A stretch of 64,000 nucleotides of DNA from Apium graveolens (taxonomy: Eukaryota; Streptophyta; Magnoliopsida; Apiales; Apiaceae), in contig NC_133656.1 in NCBI RefSeq assembly GCF_009905375.1, positions 242,166,401-242,230,400 on the forward strand, written 5' to 3'. The notes under the pieces are model-generated. The model was given only the letters and a program-made list of their open reading frames with translations, was not told the origin of the DNA and did not search any database. The translations under genes and the position numbers were made by a program. Below, one piece after another: positions 23,952 through 36,300 of this stretch. Position 1 is the stretch's first letter, and every line of letters begins with the position of its first letter.

Positions 23952-25368
23952 GGATTATACCATGTTGTGAATAGAATTCCCCAAACGGTTCAACATATTC
24001 ACCTCCACGATCACTTCGTATCGTTTTGATTTTCTCAGTTTGTTGTGTCTCAACTTCTTCCTTATAGATTTTAAATTTATCTATAGCTTCGTCTTTGCTT
24101 TTCAACAAATATACATAGCAGTATTTTGTACAATCATCAATGAATGTAATAAAATACTTGTTTCCTCCTCTTGTTGGAGCGAATTTTAAATCACATATGT
24201 CGCTATGTATTAGGTCTAGCACTTTGGTGTTCCTTTCCACACGTTTAAATGATGATCTCGTTAATTTTGCCTCAACACAAGTCTCACACTTATGTTTTGG
24301 ATCGATAGTAAGTTTAGGTATGTATTCTTTTGCACTTAAACGTCGTAAAGTGTCATAATTTACATGTCCTAATCTAGCATGCCATAAATTAGGAGACTCA
24401 AGCAAGTAAGCAGAAGAATTCTTCATTTCATTATCGTCCTTAACGGACATTACATTGAGCTTAAAAAGCCCATCAGTTAAATAACCCTTGCCTACAAACA
24501 TACCACTCTTAGACAAAATAACTTTATCTGACTCTATTATAATGCGAAAGCCATGCTTATTCAACAGAGAACCAGACACAAGGTTCTTGCGAATATCAGG
24601 CACATAAAGTACATTCTTCAAAATCAGATTCTTTCCAGAGGTCATCTTCAGGATCACCGTGCCTTCACCCTCAATGGTAGAAGTTGCTGAATTCCCCATG
24701 TAGAGCTTCTCACCAGCATCGGAAGCTTTGAGGCTAGAGAAAACCGCCTTGTCTGAGCAAACATGCCTAGTAGCACCAGTATCAATCCACCATTCACGTG
24801 GATTAGAACCGACCAGGTTCACTTCAGAGACCGTAGCACAGAGGTCTATGTCACCCATCTCCTTGGAGATATTCTCTACCATGTTTGCTTCTTTCTTCTT
24901 GTTGGGCTTCTTGGGCTTCTTGCAGTCAGAAGACCTATGACCAACTTTATCACAGTTATAGCACTTCCCTTGAAATTTCGACTTCGAAATCCCTCCCTTG
25001 GGTGCCAGCTTTGCCCCTTTACCAGAATTAGCCTTCTTGGGCTTGGAGCTTTGAGCATGCTCCACCATGTTTGCCTTCTCAGTGGCAACGTTAATTTTTT
25101 TCTCGGACCCTCTGTTGTCTTCTTCAATACGAAGTCTAACAATAAGATCCTCCATAGACATCTCCTTTCGCTTGTGCTTAAGGTAGTTCTTGAAATCTTT
25201 CCATCCAGGTGGAAGCTTTTCAATAACAGCAGCAACTTGGAAAGACTCACTTATGACCATTCCCTCAGCATGAATGTCATGAATGATCACCTGCCATCTT
25301 ATAATCAAGAAAGCGGCCAACAATCCACTTCTTTGCCCCAGCGTCCTCGGTTTTATACTTATGGTCAA
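23905..25368 (-). pseudogene. Copia pol, part 1: late gag, zinc knuckle, protease, integrase
   Basis: The frame resumes at [20 protein letters not shown] (late capsid), then [24 protein letters not shown] knuckle [14 protein letters not shown], protease [12 protein letters not shown], pre-integrase zinc region [13 protein letters not shown] with KCETC, and integrase core [28 protein letters not shown]. It ends by frameshift at NGVD near 23905. The first residues in this frame (before about 25290) are out-of-frame sequence. Confidence 0.9.
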
Positions 25369-26005
25369 GTGACTCCCATAAGACTTTAGCTGTTGGCTTC
25401 GCGCTATATACGTTATACAATGAGTCAGACAAACAATTTAACACATAGTTCCGACAGATGTAGTCGGAGTGCTTCCAAGCATCAGCAGCATACACAGTCT
25501 GCTTGTTACTCTCAGCAGTGAGCAACAGTGGTTCTTCCTTAAGGAAGCGATCCATATGCAACGTGGTCAGATAAAAGTGCATCTTTTGTTGCCAACGTTT
25601 GAAGTTCGTTCCGTTGAACTTCTCAGGTTTTTCAGCATGTGCAGCAGGCACAGTTGGCATAACAGGTGCAGCAGGCACCACGGGTGGAACAGATGGTACG
25701 TGCGTCTGTACTACAGGTGTATGCACACCAGTAGGCACCGCAGGTATGATCGGAGGAGTGAATCCTGCCGATATCTGTCCAAGAGGAACACTAAACTGTC
25801 CAATGACAGTGTGTCCTACAGGCACATGTCCCGAAGGCACATGTCCAACAGGCGTTTGACCCCCATCAGATCGTACGATCCGTGCGTTAGGGTTAATCGG
25901 CTGCTGGTGAACCCCATCAGATCCAGTGATCTGTGCGTTGGGATCAGCCGTCATGTTCATCGAATCGTTCACAGTTTGGTTCTCCATCGATCTGTTACTC
26001 AACAA
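25277..26005 (-). pseudogene. Copia gag, N-terminal part
   Basis: Start MLSNRS at 26005 or MENQTVN at 25987. An unusual N-terminal extension of about 110 residues holds repeats of the type P-x-GH (VGHVPSGHVPVGH) followed by a Pro/Val-rich tract. The capsid starts at EKPEKFNGTNFKRWQQKM and runs through [18 protein letters not shown]. Around 25290 the frame is lost at DYKMAGDH, apparently by a small deletion that removes the residues usually found between FLDYKM and the IHDIHAEG motif. Confidence 0.88.
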
Positions 26006-26048
26006 AACAAGCAGATACAGATGTATCAGTCACAGATGTATATAAAAT

Positions 26049-26061
26049 AAATAGCTTTAAG
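26049..26061 (-). other. Candidate self-priming site in place of a tRNA PBS
   Basis: Two bases after the 5' LTR end, where a PBS should lie, the element strand reads CTTAAAGCTATTT. It does not begin with TGG and matches no tRNA end I know. It is the exact reverse complement of AAATAGCTTTAAG in the same strand of both LTRs (plus coordinates 26188-26200 and 20623-20635). Intramolecular pairing of 13 bp is therefore possible; the role as primer site is inference. Confidence 0.5.
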
Positions 26062-26063
26062 AT

Positions 26064-26707
26064 TGTGAAAACAATCTGCGATTAATACAAATAATCAAAC
26101 AAGTGTGTGCGTGAGTAAACGAAATCAAACGGAGGAAGAAAAGATATAAACAGAAGAGAGATCCTCGAGTCCAGTTGAAACTGTCTCCTTAAAGCTATTT
26201 CGCCTCTCACCGTATGTGCGAGTCGATAGCCTCCCAGGATAAAACGAGGTAGCGGCGGCGTTACGGATAACGAGCACCTTCAGCGAGCTTGAACGGGCAC
26301 GAAACTATCACCGAGAGAGAGAGATTTGTGTTTAGAGGCGAATATGTTTTTTTGGTGTGTCTAACTCTAACGCCTTAGAGGTGTTTATATAGGTGTAGAT
26401 AGACTTGTGCGCTACTCTTTTCCATAATTAAATATCATTAATTATGGAATCGGTGTAATACTTGCAAGCTACTCTATTCCATAAATAATCTGAAACAGAA
26501 TCAGATTAAATATATCAAGACATACACCATATCAATTAATCTGAAACAAAATCAAATTAATTTATGCCATAATATTTGAGCCAAATTCTAATGGAAAATA
26601 ATAATTTCCATTATTAAGAGAATATCATCATATCTCACACATCTTTTAGTCATAATGCTCAAAAATATGACTTACCAATATGGGACTTATACCCATATTT
26701 TCCAACA
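26064..26707 (-). repeat. 5' LTR of the copia element in unit B
   Basis: 644 bp. The minus-strand TATA box TATATAAAC lies at about 26384-26391. Identical by eye to the 3' LTR. Confidence 0.95.
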
Positions 26708-29700
26708 ATAAATACTGTTAGGGTGTTAAGTAACCATCTATAATTAAAATCCTAAGGTGTTAGGAGGCGTCCTCAATTGGGTTATATAACTCTAATATAT
26801 TGCGCGACATGTGTTAGATATATAACTCAAAAATCACTTTTTTTTTAAGAATCAAACTTTAAAACGCATCATGAGTATGTGTTTTCATAAACGTGATAAA
26901 AAAACAAAGTACTGTTTTAGTTATGTTTCCATAACTAAAACTAGGTATTGTTGACATCATAATTGTTTATCTCATCCATCCAATTGGTCGATATTGATCG
27001 CTTGCGTGTCATTCTTTATTGATGTTTTTATCAATGTTTATGTCTGGGGTGTTGGCTTTTTATAGCAAATTTTGAGAAATAGTGCACCCAATATCATAAA
27101 AAGAAAAATATGGCCCTTTATGGCACAAAAAAACAAGTCTTAGACATGTCTTCTTTTAAAGTACAAAGGCGTGCAACGTTTCTTATATTTATAACTCTGA
27201 AGTCACTTTTTTTTTAAGAAACAAACTTTAACGCGCATCATAAGTATGCGTTTCCAAAAATGTGATACACAGTGGCGTGTTTGGATGACATTACATGCAG
27301 TAGCGGTTTTATTAAATTGTAATGGATACATGTACATGTGCTTCGGAATGGTTCCCCACAACTGGTAATGTGTGGAGTCGACTCTGTGATCTTCACTTGA
27401 ATGCACTACAAATGAACCACTGAACCAGATATATGCTTTGGCAAGATGTGAAAAACACAATATTATAATGTGTCACATATGGCATTAAGGGCCTTTTTAT
27501 CCAGTTTATACAATATTATCTGTTGTTGTTTTTAACAATAAAGGTTTCCAAAAGAAAAGGAAAAAGTGTAGCGACAGAGGGAACTCAAAATTCTCAAGAG
27601 CTCCAGGATAAATCTAAGAGTATGAAGAGATCACTACTGCTGCCAGTTCAGAGGACCAATGACTCGACTCGCACAGAAAATTCTGTTACCAAGAGGGAAG
27701 TGGACAATGGGTAGGCACCAGCCATACAATCTGCTAACAAGAGTAATCCTCCTGCAACTAGCAAGCAACATGTGTCTTCTAGATGTAAATCGACTCAAAC
27801 TGCCTCTGATGATGACTCTGGCACTGAAAACCGTGTGACCTACCGCACCTTACCAGGTTATTGCTTTAAGTTCTAGATTCTTCACATGTTTGAGAAAGAT
27901 ATAGCAACGTACAGAATAAGAAAAAGAAGTACTGTAAAAGGAAACCACTAGATAAATATAAAAATAGATCTGGTCTATGATATTCTCTTCTTCATTTCCT
28001 CATGCATGAATCCTTGTCTATAGGATTGCTCTCAGAGATTGCAACCAAGCCCATGACTTATAAGGAGCTTTGCGATGCTGTTTTACCGGTATGTGTGAAA
28101 TGTCTTTGTTCACGTTAAACGTGAAAAAGATACAGTCTCAAGGTATGCCATTGTAAAGAAGAACGGTGATCGTTATGCCTACTCCAGCCACTCACAGGCG
28201 GTCCTTGACTGTCTGAGGAGCAGAAAAGCTTGGGCCCGCCTTGTTGATCGAGGCCCCAAGGTATGCCATTGTAATCATTAACAACTATTTCTAGTTCTGC
28301 TTAAATCAGCAGGAACACTGTTTGATGTTTCACTCTTGTTTAATTATCGATCAATGATTACAAACGAGTCATGGCCCGTATAAGAGATGGAAGAAGTGCT
28401 ATTTATTAATATTACTTTGTTCACTAAAGGTTATAGAATCATACGTTTTTATGTATACTCATTCATCATGCCCCTTGTTTTTAGATGTCTTTTTTATCTC
28501 AATTGTTATTAAGTATGTTAAATTGATTTTTAATTATTGCACTAGTCAAATGTTGGAAGGAAGCCCCGCCGGTCCGATGCTGAGGGTCTTAGTATTGTGG
28601 AATCATTCATTGGCCACATACCCAAGGGTAAGAGGCAGATGAGGAAGCGGCGCAGAGAGTTAGCGCTGCAAGAAGGAGATCTCAAGAGTGTGGACGGTGA
28701 TGATGTCAGCAGTGGTGAAGATTGCTTGAGTTCTAGTTCTAGTTCCATTAGTGGGGTGATGGGCTTGTCCAGTGGCGATGATGGAACAGGTTCGAATGGG
28801 GGGCCATCTGGAGTAGTAAGTGTTGTAGTTTTTTTTAATTATCTTCATGCCGGAAAACTCCAACGTCGTTCAAGTTTTACCAAGTGCAGACTTTTCTAGA
28901 ACTTGGAAGGTGTTTTGTGTCAGACCGTAGTTTTTATCAGGAATTTAGAACTCGGAACGTGTTCTGTGTCAGACTGTGGTTTTTATCAGAAGTTTAAGAA
29001 TAGTTTTGAAAAATTTTACGGTTGGATTCTCCAATTTATTGATAATCATATAACTATAAATTAAACCAAATATGACTCAAATTATGAAAAAATTATTACA
29101 ATTATAAAAAATCTAAATTTTTTAGTGGGGGCACAATAAAAAATATATATTTATACTTTTTTTTAAAAAAAAACCGCTAATTTTTTGTTATCAGGGGCAG
29201 AGGGACACTCTCTGCTGACCCCTATATTGACCGTATATGAATCCGGCCCTGACCGTAGCAATTGACAAAGTAACTCTACAGTACTATTGGTTGAACAATT
29301 GTGTTCTCAACTTTGTTCATATCGTATATCAAGTAATCTAGGTAGTAAAAGTTCGTTACGCAGAAAAGAAACTACAGAGTGCATACTACTAGAAGATTAA
29401 TGAGTCTGTTTCATTAACAGATACAGATATACCAACGACAACGATACGTCGATACTCAACTCGGTCACAAGAACTAGCTATCAGAATAGACAAAACCTTA
29501 TAAGCAAGAAGATCATCAGAAATATTTGATCTTGTTCTCATTTTTTACATATGCCACTTGAGATCTTGAAGAAAAAACATGGCTATTGTGAAAGTCTACT
29601 GATCGAAGATATTATGAAAGAGGTCTGATCGTTTTCCATCATTCTAGTTGTTCACAGTTCTGCCAACGCTTCCATTTTGAGATCTTGTAAGCTGTTTCTG

Positions 29701-29889
29701 AATAATTCACTTGATAAATTTGAATAAGTGATGCACTTCCACAATTGACGCGAGAAGTTTCATATTGAGATCTTGTAAGCTGTTTCTCAACATATTATCC
29801 ACTTGATAATTCTGAATAAGCGGCGCACTTTCACAATTGACACACATAATCCACTTGTATGATATAATTCAGGCAGAAATTATTACCTT

Positions 29890-30738
29890 TTCAGGGTTTG
29901 TGATGAAAATCTTAGACAATAGATGCCTCCATTCCATGGAAATCTGAATGTAGTTTGGTATCAAGAATGGGGCTTTCCGTATTCTCGGTCAAAAGCCAAT
30001 TGTACATACGTTTACGAAGGTGTATAGCTCCCAATTTGAATTCAGGCAATTTAAAATTTAGCTTCTATTTCCCTTTCATATGCAAACTACTCTCATGTAC
30101 ACTAACCTCAATTGTCTTTTTAAAGTCATTTGGATCATTCGGATCCGAAAAGGGATAAGTCCCAACAAGCATCACATATAGAGTTACTCCGCAAGACCAA
30201 ACATCTGAAATCTATTATCTCGATAATTTGATAGAACATATGGCTATTAGCAAAATTTAGTACATCACCTAGGAAATCAACAGAAATTAACTTATCACCT
30301 TTCCGTCGTACGCTTTTCTGCTCAGAACCTCTCGTGCAACATAAGCTGTTGTTCCCACATTAGATTTTGGTTGAGAATGAAAAACTGATGACTAGCAGTA
30401 CGCAAATCCACCCAAAGAAAAGAGAGGAGGGAAGTGGATTTAGCAGACAGAACATTTTTGTAATGGTATATATCCGAGAGTAATTTGTAAAATTATTACC
30501 TTGGAGTACCCAGAATCACATATTTTGACACGTGGCGCTAGACTTCCATCTAACAGTGTATTTTCGAGCTTCAGATCTCTATGGCAGATATGCTGTACAA
30601 CATCATAGATCGCTAAAAACTAAAACTGTGAAATTCAGAGCTGATACCAAAAACAAAGCACAGACACATACCATTGAATGACAATAGCTAACTCCTGATA
30701 TTAGTTGTTGGAAGAAAAACCTTGCCTGGTTCCAAATA
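29890..30738 (-). pseudogene. SnRK2-like kinase fragment, copy B
   Basis: Same exon remnants as copy A, in the same order on the minus strand: SGVSYCHS near 30690, [14 protein letters not shown] near 30590-30500, [10 protein letters not shown] (changed to a variant here) near 30370, [15 protein letters not shown] near 30200 and the ISMEWRHLL region near 29940. The N-lobe and C-terminal exon are absent. One base is lost in the stretch near 30007 compared with A. Catalytically relevant fragments are present, but no complete kinase can be made. Confidence 0.75.
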
Positions 30739-30879
30739 TAACATGAAGTGCAAAATGAGTACATAAAATTTACCTATTAACTATTATAACGATGCCATTG
30801 GGAAACATCAAGATCTTATCTACCTCGATAAAGAGTTTGGAACAGAGACAATCCCTTTGAACTGTCATTGGTGATCCTG

Positions 30880-32340
30880 ACACAGGAGTGAGGAGTAGAC
30901 ATGCCACTCATAATGAATGTCACTTTTTAGGGTTTCTATCAGATATGGAACCTAAGAAAGTGGATGAGGCACTTGAAGATCCAGATTGGGTTATTTCTAT
31001 GCAAGAAGAACTCAATCAGTTTGAGAGGCAGAAGGTATGGAAGTTGGTACCCGACCAAAGGGTGAGTCGACCAAAGGGTGAGTCGGTAACAGGCACTAAG
31101 TGGGTATTTAGAAAAAAGTTAGATGAAGATGGCATTGTAATGAGAAACAAGGCCAGACTGGTAGCTAAAGGTTACTTTCAAGAAGAGGGTATAGATTATG
31201 ATGAAACCTATGCACCGGTAGCTAGACTTGAGGCAATCAGGATATTTTTGGCATTCGCAGCATATTCAGATTTCAAGGTTTATCAAATGGATGAGAAGAG
31301 TGCATTATTAAATGGGGAGCTTGAAGAGGAAGTGTATGTGGAACAACCTCCAGGTTTTGAAAATCTAAATGTGGCTGACTTTGTATATTTTCTATTCAAA
31401 CCTCTATGGTGTTAAGCAAGCTCCAAGGACATGGTATGACACTCACCAAGAGTTTTTACTTGAAAATGGTTTTACTAGAGGTGTTATAGATAAAACTGTG
31501 TTTCATAAAATGCATAAATCTGATATGATATTAGTTCAAGTATATGTTGATGACATTATATTTTGTTCTACTAATGATGATCTTTGTACGAGAGTTTTTA
31601 AACTAACGCAGAGTAAGTATGAAATGAGCATGATGGGAGAGTTGGACTACTTTCTTGAATTACAAGTGAGTCAATGGAAATATGGTGTATTCATCTGTCA
31701 ATCCAAGTACATAAAAGAGCTTCTCAAGAAGTACAATATGGAAGATTCAACTCCGGAAAAGACTCCAATGCCAACAGCCTCTAAGCTTGATCATGACAAA
31801 ACTGGTAAGAAAGTTGACATCACAAGCTACAGAGGTATGATAGGCTCATTACTTTATCTTACAACAAGTAAACCAGATATTATGTTTACAACATGGTTAT
31901 GTGCTAAATTTCAAGCTCACCCTAAGGAATCTCATCTTATAGTTGTTAAGAGGATATTTAGGTAACTTAAGGGGACTCCAAATCTTGGAATTTGGTACCC
32001 TAAAGGTATAGGTTTTAACCTAGTTGGCTATACAGATTCATATTTTGCAGGTTGTAAGATTGACCATAAAAGTAATTCAGGAAGCTGTTACTTTCTTGGA
32101 AGAAGGTTGGTATCATGGCATAGCAAGAAGCAGTACTCAGTATCCACATCAACTGCGAAAGCTGAATACATAGCTACTGGAAGTTATTGTGCTCAAATCT
32201 TGTGGATGAGGAACCTACTGCGGGATTATGGTATGTTGATGTCAAATATTCCAATATTTTATGACAATACAAGTGTCATAGCAATCTCAAACAACCCGGT
32301 TAGAGGATCAAATTACAGACATGTTCACAAAACCACGTGA
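30880..32340 (+). pseudogene. SIRE-like RT and RNase H, copy B
   Basis: RT runs as in copy A with YVDDIIF near 31543, then extends beyond A's deletion point. Frame breaks near 31369-31415 and a TAA at 31963 interrupt it. RNase H continues YTDSYFAGCKIDHKSNSGS, SKKQYSVSTSTAKAEYIA and IFYDNTSVIAISNNPV, then a deletion joins a short GSNYRHVHKTT end at 32340. Non-functional. Confidence 0.85.
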
Positions 32341-33307
32341 TGAAAACATTTTCTCTAAGTTGGTTTGTGAACTTCCGATGTTAAATCTTTCTAATTAATA
32401 AATTAGAAGTCAATAACTATAATTTACATTAAATAAATTCACTTGTTATTCAATGTCAATATGATAAGGACATGTGAATTTATGTGTCATTATTTATTTC
32501 TTGTAGTTCAAATATTTGTGCGTTTGTACCTAATTGATAAATATTTTAGCACACTTATATTGATAAATTATTTGAAAATAAATTAATCATAATTGGTTAA
32601 GTTATGAGTAAAGTTTAGTAGCATAATTTTGATTTAATTATTTGAGACTTTATCAATTCAATAATAAAAGTTTCAATTTTAATAATCAAAGTTGTTATTT
32701 GTTAATTTTAGTGGACTTTAAATTATTTAATATTTAAAGAGGTTCATTAAAGTTAACTAGTAATTAGAAGCATAATTTATTTCATAAAAATATAATATTA
32801 TCAAGTTTAATGATAATAGTTGTATTATTATGAATAAAATTATGAAGTACGGAAATTTTTTTAAGTACAGAGTTACTTGCGACCACAGTGCACTATAGGT
32901 CGCAAGTAAGTACTTAAACTATTTTTGTTCTTGTTACGGGGGATACTAGTCGCAAGTAACTACTTAGATTTGAGTTAGTTGCGACAAGGTTGTTCCCTGT
33001 AGTAGCTAAGTAAGACTAAAAAAATTGTATTAGAGTTACTTGCGACCTTAACATCAATGTGGTCGCAAGTAACTACATTGTTTTTCCAAGTTATTGCTTA
33101 GGTTACTTGCGACCCCTGTGAACTATAGGTCGCAAGTAACTGTCTTATTTTTTTTCTTCTGCGTTACTGTTGTGTATATATGTGATCTCCCAGTTCATAT
33201 CTTTTTTATATATACATATATACACACAATCGCAAGTAAGGACGATAAAAGAGAGAATAATTTTCAATCGATTGGATAATATTACGATACCTAAAATAAA
33301 TTAGGTC
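32341..33307 (+). other. Noncoding AT-rich stretch of the SIRE-like element
   Basis: No ORF is seen. The first 500 bp are very AT-rich; the last 400 bp carry the TTACTTGCGACC hairpins. Placed between RNase H and the extra 3' ORF, it could hold a promoter or splice acceptor for that ORF. Confidence 0.6.
32873..33139 (+). repeat. Three regular TTACTTGCGACC hairpins, copy B
   Basis: Each is TTACTTGCGACC, 13 nt, GGTCGCAAGTAA: 32873-32909, 33036-33072 and 33103-33139. The 12-bp arms are perfect and the loops differ in sequence but are all exactly 13 nt. Extra half-sites lie near 32950 (AGTCGCAAGTAA), 32980 (TAGTTGCGAC) and 33229 (ATCGCAAGTAA). Confidence 0.95.
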
Positions 33308-36300
33308 TTGGTTATAAATCGCAATCCAGCTCACATGGACTATTTTGAAAATAAGATTCGCTTTTTAGACGAGCACTCGATTGTGCATTATGCTTTAACT
33401 ACTAATGTCTAATTAAATGTTGAGCTCCTCAGAAATATTCACACCTCATATATAGACACATCAGATGACGATCAACTAAACTTCATGTTCCCCATTAATG
33501 ATGAGATAATTGAAATTATTGAGGATGATTTCAATGAACATCTTCATTTTCCTCGGGATGATTTCGATGATTTACCAAGGGACTGGGAAGTATTTAGCTT
33601 CTTCAAGGCCATAAGAAGCACCATGCCTAATGACAAGTATCCAAAGCACTTCAACAAAAGTCATCTACCCAAACCTTGGAACTTATTCTTCAACATTCTG
33701 TTCTTCTGTCAGTCTCCCAAGACTGGTGGATTTCACGGACTAACACATTTCATGAGGCTAGTTGGAGTGGCTATTGCTCATAATCTTTGAATCAACTTTG
33801 GACGTCTGATAATGCAAAAGATATTGGAGAACCAAGATCAAAAACAAGATTACATCTTATATGTCAAGTTCCTCCAGATTGTTCTCAATGGTAAGCTCAC
33901 AGAAGCGCAGAAGGCCTTGGTTCACACAGACAATATGGAAAATTCACAAGTCGTGTCCTCAAAAATGGTGGGTAAACTGTTCAGACAAACTCCTTTTTCC
34001 AATAACAACCCCATTCATGTGATGGAATTCAAGCAAAAATACTTTGACTCCATTGCTCAAGAACCTGTCTCTGAGACTAAAGATGATCACGAACCTGATG
34101 CTGAAAATGAGGATGATCAAGAGGCAGAGGCTGAATATGAAGCAGATCTTCAACCTAATCTTAACGCTCAACTAATGGATGTTGACCAAGAATTTGTAAT
34201 TGTTGAACAGCCAGAAGAGGTTTCTCAACCTGAAGCTGCTGAACATCAAGAAGAAACTGAGCCAAATCAACCATAGAAAAATGTTTAAAGGCTAGAATTC
34301 ACAGGTATGAATGAATCTTCTATGAGTACTACTTTTAATGATTTTATTGACACTGATTCACGTAATCTTGGTGACTTTCACACACAACTTTCCCGAGAGC
34401 AATTACAATCAGGAGGCAGTGAGTTTGTATTCCCTCAAATTCATAACCACCCTCTAGAGCCCATAAATATATCTCAAACTCTCTTAGCCCAATCCCTTGC
34501 GTATAAGGATTCTTTTGTGTATAGAGGGAGAAACTGCACATGATACAAAAAATAAGGAAGGTACTTTGAGTGAACCCACAACTCTGTCTCCAACGAAGGA
34601 AAATAGTATCCCCGCTAAGACAACTATAACCTCCCATGTATCTTCCCAAAAGGATACAATGGCTGAAAAGGCACATAAACAGTTATCGGATCCATCTTCT
34701 CAACAAGGTGGGTCTATTAAAATTCGCCCGTTAGCCACGACATCCTGTAATGAGTCAAACAAACTCTCAAATCTTCAACCTCTTGAAGTTTTACGTGAGT
34801 CAATTAGAAGAGCGTTATTTGGTGAGGATGTATTGACGAAAACAGGGAATTCAACCACATTATGGTTATAATATCATGTTGGAGGTCCTTCAATGGATCA
34901 ACTTCCTTCACAGGTGTTAGGAGAGAGTGTTGTAATCACTGCGACATCCAGCACAACACGTGCCTCCCCAGGACTAAAACTTTGGATACATCTATGGATA
35001 GGGGATCCAACATTGGTGCGGATCGAAAACCCATTGGCGATGTACCAGATTCAACTGGTGAGCATACGGGAAACGTATCTTCACCGACACTGGAGGAAGC
35101 TGAGGAACAGATGCCAAATATGACTGCCTCAGTGATCCTCCCAGAAATTCAAACTCTTGACCAGTCGTCTCATGATGAGATGCAACTTTTCTTGAACAAG
35201 GATCGGAAATCGCGAACTCCCATTTCACCACTGTTGACCTCCTTAAGGATGGCTCCAGTGCTTTCTGCAGGTACATCTTCTGGATCTCGGAGCTATGAGC
35301 AGAGTGTATCCGTGAGGGTGAGTGAAACACAAACCCCTAAACCGAGTGATGGAGTGTTGAGTGATACACTGCGAGAAGCCCGTGAGACACCTACCTCCCA
35401 AACTACACCTATAGACATGTCACAATATGTAACCAAATCTTACCTTGAAAAGCAGTTAGCATTTAAAGATAGCTATCTCAAAGAACAACTGGCTCTCAAG
35501 GATCAATATCTCAAAGATGAATTGTCTATCAAGGATCACCAGATTGCACATCTTTCCGAACAACTTGACCTTCGACAAGCATCATTTGCTAGTTTACGGG
35601 AATTCGTGGAGCTATCTCTCTCTCACTCAGGAAAGGGAAAAGCAATTTCCAATATTGAGCCAAAGATCTCAGTTAGCAAGCAAGCGCCAATCCCTGTCTC
35701 CTCTGGAATAGATTTTTCCAGTACTGGCCCAAAGACCTCAGTCAGTAAGCAAGTGTTTGTTTCAAAATCACCTACTCAAGAGATCCCTGTCTTGATCTTG
35801 CCTGCTCAATCAACCCCAGCTCTGAAGGATAACACAACTTAGGGGGGAAATGGGTGGAGCAAGAAAAAGTAGTTGCTGCTGTGAACTTAATTCAAGATGC
35901 TTTTCAAGCAGCTGATTCTAGGTATGATGAGTTTGGAGATGAGCTTCAAGAAGAAAAGGATGAAGAAGAGGAGAGGATTGATGGAAAGGTGTTACTAAAG
36001 TTAAGACATACTGCTGAGAAGAGTTCTACGACTCAGGGGGGGAATTCAACATCAAAACAAGATCATTTGAGCTAAGTCATTACAACTCAGAGGAATCATC
36101 TGTCGGAGATATATGCTCCAAAGCCCCTATTCTTAGAGTATGAACTGGAAAAAGGAGAGATAGACGAGAGTGATGTTCCTAAGGGGTATGAACCTAGATT
36201 TGAAGAAGTGGTCACGGAGGAGAGAAAGATTATCTCTGAGGACTAGGAATGTGAAGATGAAGATGCCTTCTCGGATGACTGTTTGTTCTATGGATTACAG

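Larger units (their letters stand above)
20499..26707 (-). mobile_element. Full-length Ty1/copia retrotransposon, very recent insertion
   Basis: 644-bp LTRs at 20499-21142 and 26064-26707 appear identical by eye. The flanking target duplication is ataag (20494-20498) and ataaa (26708-26712), one mismatch; copies A and C carry the empty site GATAAGTACTG. On the minus strand the order is gag, CCHC, protease, integrase, RT, RNase H, which is copia order. Two frameshifts break the polyprotein. The leader between LTR and gag is only about 58 bp and has no tRNA-Met primer-binding site. Confidence 0.95.
17919..28899 (+). pseudogene. PHD-finger gene, copy B (no promoter, half PHD finger)
   Basis: The remnant of exon 1 starts inside the PHD finger (only the last CEKC pair survives) and runs to about 18532, ending before GTAGGT. 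Intron 1 is about 18533-19650. Further exons: about 19651-20065, 20152-20313, 27544-27856, 28024-28088, about 28156-28260 and 28546-28899. Unlike copy C it keeps the tail of exon 1 and all of exon 2 (AGGFVKDRERYEKSTSSGKE). Damage: promoter and start deleted, a TAG at 27712-27714, a replaced acceptor before the 28260 exon (as in A), and loss of the normal stop. A 6.2-kb copia element lies in the intron after 20313. Confidence 0.85.

Noticed and set aside
25469..26050. Long plus-strand frames opposite the copia gag
   Set aside because: Antisense shadows of the repetitive gag N-terminus; no start context or motif.
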